Assembly: GCA_032158125.1 (NCBI GenBank)
Contig: JASKOT010000006.1
Span: 124,001-188,000 of the forward strand
From: Papiliotrema nemorosa
Taxonomy: Eukaryota > Basidiomycota > Tremellomycetes > Tremellales > Rhynchogastremaceae
Reading direction: 5' to 3'
Length of the DNA: 64,000 bases
Made by a program: the position numbers and the translations under genes. The notes beneath the pieces were generated by a model. The model made no database searches, was not told the origin of the DNA, and was given only the letters and a program-made list of their open reading frames with translations. Shown here piece after piece: positions 56,680-64,000 of this stretch; within the stretch, counting starts at the first letter, position 1, and every line of letters begins with the position of its first letter.

Positions 56680-57431
56680 CGGGGTTGGGACGAGTATCTA
56701 CGACATGACGATTATAATGCATCACGACGTCCCGACATGTGGAATCATCCGAGGACGGAACGGTGGTTCGAGCCCACCGTTTCGAGCGCTGCTGCATGTT
56801 CAGCGTGAACCACGTCATGCACTGTGGCGACGCCTTGTGACTCCTCACCGACGTGTGCTGTACGTTCCGGTGGACTGAGCCTGAACCTCGGCGAAAACTG
56901 CGCAAGGGCTGATAATTCACTGACCAACTCGCGACAGCCTGTCTCACATGCAGCAGGTCTTGGACCCCCTGTGAGGCTTGGCAAGACTCGGCCTCGGACT
57001 TGACATGGGCGGCAAGAATCGATTGCCTGCTGCCAGATCGACCGAGACATGGTCCGGCGAGCCAATTGCCCCGTTACGAACCTCTCAATCGGTCAGCAAT
57101 TTCCCGGCTATGGATGGACCTCGACTCGGATCTGTCGCAATGATTGCGACCGGTCGAGGGACACTGTCATGTCTGGCCGTGTTGTGTCACCTCGCAGGAG
57201 TCACGGACACTCATCAGGTGGTTAGTTGCAATTTGAGGTAGCTAATCTGGCGCTGTATCAAACGCACATGACACTGGACGTCAAGGTATGAATCGGAGCG
57301 CTCTATCGGTGGATCCTGCAAGCCTGAAGCGGCACAGGGCCGGGTTCGGTGCATGAACACTCCCAGCGGTGTCAGTGTACGCCAGGTATGATGAGCTGTA
57401 CAGGTAGTACAGGGCAGCGTCTTTTCTGCCT

Positions 57432-57540
57432 CATTTTCTAGAGGACCTCTGTCTTTGCATATTTTGTGAAAGAGCTGGTACACCCCTACCACCTCCTGCT
57501 ACTTGGAACATACCCCTCGGAACCCTTCAGATCACCATGC
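57432..57540. repeat. Diverged direct repeat, copy 1
   Basis: Shares scattered identical blocks with 57588-57703: CTTTCTAG-type start, ACCTGTCTTTGCA-like block, AAGAGCTGGTACA, CACCTC(C/T)TGCTA, and CCCTTCAGAT followed by CATGCG. Order and spacing are the same in both copies. Confidence 0.75.
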
Positions 57541-57587
57541 GCTCACGCGGACTGCAACTCGATAGCCGTGAGTCGACATATGGAAGC

Positions 57588-57703
57588 GCGACACTTTCTA
57601 GCGAGCACCTGTCTTTGCACTTCTCGGGCAAGAGCTGGTACATTCTCAATCCAAACACCTCTTGCTAGCTAGATCGTACCCGTTGACCCTTCAGATTCAT
57701 CAT
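57588..57703. repeat. Diverged direct repeat, copy 2
   Basis: Second copy of the ~110-bp unit, about 155 bp downstream of the first; roughly two thirds of positions look the same by eye. Confidence 0.75.
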
Positions 57704-58917
57704 GCGGGGTGTACTTTACGCGGGAGTGAAACCAATGTGGCACTTTTGCCACCCGACCGCAACTCGTCAAAATCGTCAAATCGTGCATCCTCCGAAGCAT
57801 TATAACTCTGCAAACCGGTCTACATCTACGAGGAAAAGTGAGGCGCGTTGAGGAATAACCCCATGGATACTCCAGCGATGGTTCCAGCAAACAATAAAGC
57901 GCCAGATTGAAAACGGCTAAATTTCTTGAATTTAACAGATACTTTCCTCTTCTGGTAATTATTGGGGGTTGACGCGGCTTGCCACTGAACCGAGGATGGA
58001 GACCCCTGTAATTTCTGAGGCTAACTATGGCGGCCAAGGCCTCGAGACGTAATCGTGCAAAAAGGTTTATCGGTCTTAGAGAACTTGGGGCAGTCAGCCT
58101 ACAGAGACGGAGTCGTAGGGGTCCACATGCATAGGGGTGTTATTACGTAAATCAGACAAGCATAAGAGGAGATCTTATCAGTCGTGTAGGTAACTTTGGT
58201 GGTTGGGATTGAAATTCTGATTCCGCAAAGGTAGTCGCTGCATCAAAACCCCTACCCACCTCTTGCCTCACCTCGACATCCCACTTTGACTCCATTCTGC
58301 CCCTTTTCTCTTTCAAGTCCGCCTTTGTTAGATCAGAGTGCTAACAGACGACTGATCAGACGCCACACACACTCCTCACTTTGGCGCAATAAGGGTGACA
58401 GTCCCATCTCGGGAGGGTCAGCCTTCTGCTCTCGAGGTGAGCGCCCCTTCCCTCTCTTGGTGCACACTTTTGAGGTCGCCTTGATGTGGATATGGTAGCG
58501 TTAACATGCTGATAGCATAGGAGCTATTCCTCATCGTCCTCGCCGGTCCCGATCCCTACCTGGAACATGCGATAATTTCCTTTTGAAAGTAGCTAGGGAA
58601 CCCCACGCCCCACACGGGAGACCACACGTTGACGCGTAAGCTCCAACCATCAACAAGGACCTCTGTAACCCTCTCCGTTCAAAGCATCGACTATCCCTAC
58701 CTGGTCCTCCACTGACGAACCGTCATCTATCTCTCAACCTCGCCACGGCATACGACAAGGGCATCCTAATCACCGTACACGTCTCTCGTCCAAGCCGGCA
58801 GAACCCATCGCATTGACCTCCCCCAGCGACATCTTGTCCCACTCTCTTCTCCAGCGGCACTTTCTTCAGCTGCATCGATAATCCTCTCGCCTCTACCCTG
58901 CTCCCCACCCGTCCTGC

Positions 58918-61900
58918 ATGCCTCCCAAGGTGCCTAGAGGAGCCGCGGCTAAAGCGGTCCACAAGCAGGCCTTGCGAGCCTCAAGAGGTGGTGATGACAA
59001 TGCCGTCGTGACAGTCGCCCAATCTACAAACGTGACCACCGTTGTTCATGCCGAGTCACGACGTCTCAACATCTTTCCTCAAGTCAAATCCATGCTCGAG
59101 CTGTTTCTCCCTACCCTTGCCCAACACGTCTCTTTCTCAGACATTTTTGCCCCTCGGTCTACTTACGTCCTGACGTATGGTTTCCTCACGGCTTTCTTGC
59201 TCTTTTGGGGTCGACACACTTTTGGTCAAGGCATTTCCGGTAGTCTGAAACGACAGCAAGCCGTCTGGACCCATAAGCTCCGATGGTTCGGCTTCAAAGC
59301 ACTATACATCGAGGAGACGGGCCAACTTATCGACTCGGCGCTATCCTCCAAGGTCTCGGCCTTCATATCCGATGGTCAGAATGGTCTAAAAAAACTGCTC
59401 GACCTCTCAGATTCCACCTCGTTCAAACCATGGCTCGACATACACGTGCTCAACACCATCGCCTCGGCATGCCTGTCGCCTTTTACACGCATCCGAGACA
59501 CTCGTTCCAGAATCTCCATGTTATTGTGGCTGTCCATCACGATTCACACCGCCTTACGAGTGGGTGCACTATTCAAAGGTGACAAGCGGTTCAAAAAGCA
59601 GAATCATCTGCTGTGGAGCGATCTCACCCTATGCGTGTTCAAAGGAGACGTTAAGAATCGTCTAGGTCTAAAGTTTGTCGCCCCAAATGGGAAAACGTCC
59701 AATAGCACAGACATCTTGGTCGCTCTTACCGATCAAAGCCCCACATGGTGTAATGCCGTTCATTGGGTACTTGCTCTCGCCGACATTGCTGGCACCTTTC
59801 CGAGCGGTTGGACCAGGGAACAATTACTCGATCCTAACAGTCTTGCCCCGGGAGAGTCTCTACGAGCCTTGTCTTTTGACGGACCCAACAGCTCTCAGCC
59901 AGTCTTCTTGACCGAGCAGTCTGGAGGTCGACCCTATATACCATGGACCACGCATACGATTCGGAAGTTTCTCAGCAGAGTCACCAGGAATCTTGGTTAC
60001 GACCATGCCATCAGCCCTCATGTTCTCCGTAAATCAGTCGCAATCGCTCTCAAGCTCGCTGGTGCCCGCTTCGTCGACATTAGCAGACAGCTGAAACATG
60101 CTTTCAACTCTACCGTTTGGGAGAATTATATCGGAGGAGTCATGTAAGTTTGACGACCAGGCTTTCCACTCATGAGTAGTACGACAAGCGTCTCGGCAGC
60201 TTTGTTCAGCGGCACGCATGATGTGCCCATCGAGACTCTGGCTGTCCATCCGGACAGAGTCAAGAAGCTCGCAATCGGGAAAAGACAACTAACACCCCAA
60301 ATCTACCGTATCATATACGACAAAGAGCATAGTAAGCTCATGACTGATTGATTGATCTTGCGCTGACAAAATCCAGTATCAGAGCTCATTGACGAGTACA
60401 CCTCCAAGAAGACGGATTATAAGGCTGCCGAAGGCGTCTCGCAGCTCTCAGAACTGTCGGTTGGCGCGCGACAGGACATTCAATCATCGCTGGAGGTTTT
60501 GGGTCGTGCTTTGAGAAAGCAGATCGATTACTACTGCAAATTGGTCGAAGCAGGAGAAATTGACATTTACGGTCGACCACTCACATCTACCGCCAATGCA
60601 CAGGCCGCTTTGGCTGAAGATCATTTGGATGAGGATGACCAAGACTTGCAGGGTATAGATGCTGTTGAAGATGAAGAAGGAAGCGAGTTTCTGTCAGACC
60701 ATGAGGGAGACTGTCAGGACAAGGATGAAGATGAAGATGACCAGGACGACCACGAAGAAGAGGACGAAGTACAGGATGAGGACGAAGAACAGAATGAGGA
60801 AGACGAGGACGACGTGGATGACGACGATATTGACGTTGAAGGTATCGAATTGGTGAGTACCGACAACCTGGAGAGCTGCTGCTTACTTCAGTACCAAACA
60901 ACAGTGGACGATACCGATACTGGCCGTCTTCTGGCCGACATTGTAGCTGCCGACGATATCAATGAGGTTCAATTCGCTCAAGTCGCCAATCATCCTTCGG
61001 TCATGGAGGCTTTCCAGGATCCAACAGGCTCGATATTCGCCGTCAACACTGCTGGAACAGACGATTCTGCGCCTCCCTCTGCGCCACTATCTGGCCCATC
61101 AGCCTCCCCGGAGGATCTAGACTTGGACATTGGGTCTCTCAGTCGACTACATCGCCTAGTCTTCTCAGAAGAGTGTGCCGATATGCTCGCTGTTCTCCAA
61201 GGGTGCGCCTCTGTCCCCGCTCAAACCATGATGTCGCTCGAGTTTCGCCTGGGACATGCACCCATAGACGGCAAATGTCCGTTCTGCCATGAGCTCCTCG
61301 AACCCATCCCTCCTCGAGGTGATCCAGGCAGAAAGAACTGGCACGACAAAATTCTCAGTCACGTCAACGCTTGCGGGGCAAAATCGTTTGTTGCCAATCT
61401 GGACAAGGCCACTCTCGTTGCTCGCTATCCATCTACGATACAACACAATCCAGTCTCCTCCTTCAAGCACAAGCAAGAGTTCCTCGGCAGGATCAATAAC
61501 ACGATTGGTCAGACCTTCAAAGACAAAGTTCGTAAGAAGAAGCGAATCTGCGACATGGCTTGGCCACGCTGCACACTCTGTCCCAAGGAGTCTCGACCGG
61601 AGCTCAAATCTTCTAGTCAAGTTCGAGAACATGTCCTCAAGAAGCACCAGTCATATATTCCAACGCAGGAGATACCGAAACCATCCACAACATGGTCGGC
61701 CGACACCGTGGTTCTCCCCAAGCCCATTTTCTACTCTCACCTACAGCGGTACATTGTGGATCCAATGGAACAGATGACCGTGGCTGAAGGACTCTATCAG
61801 AAGCGAATTGTCAACCCTTGTGCGAATACCACTGGCTACGGCTTTCGGACGGACGTGACCATCCCGAACGGTATCCTACTCGCTGATCGAAAGGAGATGA

Positions 61901-62685
61901 CCAAGGCCGACGGCAGTAAAAGTTGTTACCCAGCCGATGACAAGTACGATCTCAAGCACGATCCTTCTGCAAGTTCGAGAGCACCCCCAATCTCGGATGG
62001 CTTTTGCATCATCTGTGTCAACGATGATAGGTTTAGCATGGTCCAGCGTATGATGCCACACAACACGAGCGAAAAACACCACAAGGATCACTTCAAAACG
62101 TGTCTCCGGTCCTTGTTTCAGACGATAGATGGCCTCAATGCCGACCGGGTCAACGGACTTGCCAATCCATTACGATGTACGCCATGGTGGTCCGATGGCA
62201 AACTCTTATGTCTCGATCCCGTGTGCAAAGCCAACAAGAGGGAATTCACCGACAAGCTGGAGTTTGCCAACCATTTAGCCGCTGTGCATCGATCTGCGCC
62301 TTATGGGATTACACGTCTGCAGTTGCTGCCAGAGCTTGGATCGTTCACATGGGTTGATACTCAAGCTTTGGAAGCTGAACAAGAAGAGTGGACGGCGGAT
62401 AAGAGGGAGGAGAAGTATCCAAAGAAGAAACGAGGCCAGCAGGCAGAGGCTCCCAAAAAGGGGGTGCGACGTAAACGTGCGGGAGAAAAGGCTCGTAAGG
62501 CGCGAGAGACACTGCAAAAGGATAGAGAGGGAAAGGGAAAGGGTAGAGCCGCAGACGCGAGTGTCCATGAAGACGAGGAAGAGGAAGAGGACGAGGAAGA
62601 GGACCATGGTGAGGTCGAGGACGGACTTCACGAGGAGAGTGACGATGACGAGCCAGGTCCATCGACCAAGCGGGCTCGAAAGTGA
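58918..62685 (+). CDS. DUF3435/Crypton-like tyrosine recombinase fused to acidic tract and C2H2-like fingers
   Basis: Large protein (~1,220 residues) in three exons; two short introns near 60144-60210 and 60332-60378. The N-terminal half has tyrosine-recombinase landmarks: first Arg in IHTALRVGALFKG, a beta-strand region GDVKNRLGLKFVAPNGKTS, HxxR in AISPHVLRKSVAIALKLAGA, then QLKHAFNSTVWENYIGG with the candidate nucleophile Tyr. The following PIETLAVHPDRVKKLAIGKR resembles the end of DUF3435 domains. Next comes a ~60-residue run mostly of Asp/Glu (~60700-60850). Cys/His clusters follow: CPFCHELLEP...H...H, CTLCPKESRP...HVLKKH, FCIICVNDDR...H, and CLDPVCKANK...HLAAVH. The C-terminus is Lys/Arg- then Glu-rich, ending PGPSTKRARK. 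An integrase of a mobile element is the best call; no toxin or host gene likeness. Confidence 0.8.
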
Positions 62686-62987
62686 CCTGTACGTCTTCAT
62701 CAAGTGGTATGATAAGCCAACTGTAAATGGAATCATGGAACTTCCACGGGCTCTTTCTGTATATAGTTTCTTACTCAGGTCTCGTATAGGACCGCATATC
62801 ATTCATGCATTCAATACCGACGCTAGCTCGACTCAAGCCAGGCGTAGAAATGGCGCAGTTTGGGCTTCCCAGCTACAGTATGTTGCGTCAACCTCTGAAC
62901 GCTCAACAGCAAGCCCTGGCCATCTCACTTGATGCATTTAGTGATGTGAGATCGTCAGGATGGTCTGCTTTTCGAACCTAGATGTAG
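62686..62987. other. 3' flank of recombinase gene
   Basis: No gene recognised. The last ~45 bases hold a weak, degenerate copy of the downstream minisatellite unit. Confidence 0.4.
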
Positions 62988-63274
62988 TGTCAAATCGTTG
63001 AGAGGGTCTAGTTGCCGGTCCGAGATGGTGTCGAATCGTTGGGACGGGCTACTTTCCGGTCAGCGATGGTGTCAAATCGTTGAGACGGCCTAGGTGCCGG
63101 TCCGAGATGGTGTCGAATCGTTGGGACGGGCTACTTTCCGGTCAGCGATGGTGTCAAATCGTTGAGACGGCCTAGGTGCCGGTCCGAGATGGTGTCGAAT
63201 CGTTGGGTTGGGCTACTTTCCGGTCAGCGATCGTGTCAAATCGCCACGACGGTCTACTTTCCGATCGCTATAAC
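62988..63274. repeat. 41-bp minisatellite, seven copies in alternating A/B order
   Basis: Seven contiguous 41-bp units start at 62988, 63029, 63070, 63111, 63152, 63193 and 63234. All begin TGTC(A/G)AATCG. Type A units continue TTGAGACGGCCTAGGTGCC; type B units TTGGGACGGGCTACTTTCC. A and B alternate, giving an 82-bp higher-order unit that is nearly identical in the centre and more diverged at both ends. Confidence 0.95.
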
Positions 63275-64000
63275 CCTAGCACTTCCCGCTTGGTCGAATC
63301 TCGTCAGATCATTTGAGGCTGAATCAAGCGTGTAACCGATTCTTTGCTTTCCATTCGCGATGACCTGCTACAGCATACATGGGAAGCCTGTTTGCGTGGT
63401 GACACACACATTTCAGCTTTCCTGTCCTCCACAAGGCAAATATATGTACTGAAGCAGAAAATCCTAGCGCAGAAAGTATCAGATTCTGTACCAGCGATAC
63501 TTGGAACAGGCAGAATGCACGCAGGAGTCTCATCACATTCAAGTCTTTGTAGTCGAGGGGATCAAACCTGCACAGCTGGGCGTTCCATACCGCAGACTTG
63601 ATCTACAGGGGTGATCGAACCAGAATTGTTTGCTCGTTCATATCCAATTTCGCTGCAGTCTAATGTGATTGACCTGTTCAAATATTCTTTGGTATATCAA
63701 GGCGTCCTCGATATACGAGTACCGTACAGATCTGTATCGGCCTCAATCAGCCCGTAATGTCGTCGCAGCAACAATAGAAGCTGCGCGACACAACTTCTCG
63801 AGCGCTCATTCACAGAGTGGTATCCCACCTACTTTCTGGTGCAGAATCAGTCTGGTCCATCACGGAGATCCCCCTGCTTTCGGCAAGTCATTCAATCGTA
63901 CAAGTGAATAATCTCCTGGTCTCACTTATGAACTGGCCTACACACACTTCAAGCAAGGGAGACATTATGCATGCTTCCCACTCGAAAGAGAGAGTCCTGT
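63275..64000. other. Terminal region without supported gene
   Basis: No convincing gene. Short open frames on both strands lack codon bias and splice sites. Confidence 0.4.

Larger units (their letters stand above)
56680..58917. other. Gene-poor 2.2-kb region
   Basis: No supported coding region on either strand. It contains a diverged direct duplication (separate entries) and ends with pyrimidine-rich sequence before the recombinase gene. It may include degraded mobile-element sequence. Confidence 0.5.

Noticed and set aside
57669..58037. 122-codon minus-strand frame
   Set aside because: Overlaps one copy of the direct repeat and has no protein-like features.

Overview
The window looks like nuclear DNA of a basidiomycete yeast, most likely a tremellomycete (Cryptococcus/Kwoniella-type). 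Genes lie on both strands and are close together. Most are cut by many short introns (about 40-80 nt, GT...AG, often with a CTAAC/CTGAC-like branch site near the 3' end), and the protein families are typically fungal (Pob3, Rrs1, Whi3/Scw1-type RRM protein, OPT and ACS transporters). No rRNA, convincing tRNA, CRISPR or bacterial-type operon was seen. Exon joins were worked out by eye from frame continuity and family conservation, so individual splice sites are provisional.

Layout. 1-7148: 3' part of MSH5 (meiotic MutS homologue), an alpha-arrestin, and POB3 (FACT) on the minus strand. 7.4-11.5 kb: a weak hypothetical gene and a prolyl oligopeptidase. 12.2-24.8 kb: nutrient acquisition genes, namely an OPT oligopeptide transporter, a secreted GH5 endoglucanase, a GNAT acetyltransferase, an ACS-type MFS transporter divergent from an amidase, and an unrecognised frame-broken gene. 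25-37 kb: housekeeping genes (RRS1, a COX7a-like subunit in five tiny exons, a CorA-type Mg2+ transporter, a Whi3/Scw1-like RRM protein, branched-chain aminotransferase). 37.6-43.9 kb: a four-pass membrane protein in an AT-richer island and a full-length ABCB transporter resembling the a-factor exporter Ste6. 44.8-48.5 kb: two tandem secreted ricin-B-type lectin-like proteins.

49.7-53.3 kb is the most novel-looking stretch. It holds two tandem, intronless, TATA-box paralogues, each carrying two copies of a ~110-residue module I do not recognise, followed by a third intronless orphan gene. After this come an SDR oxidoreductase, a disordered proline-rich protein and a centrin.

56.7-64 kb is gene-poor. 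It contains a diverged ~110-bp direct repeat, a large gene encoding a DUF3435/Crypton-like tyrosine recombinase fused to an acidic tract and several C2H2-like zinc fingers, and, 300 bp downstream of it, a seven-copy 41-bp minisatellite. This end looks like a mobile element or its resident remnant.
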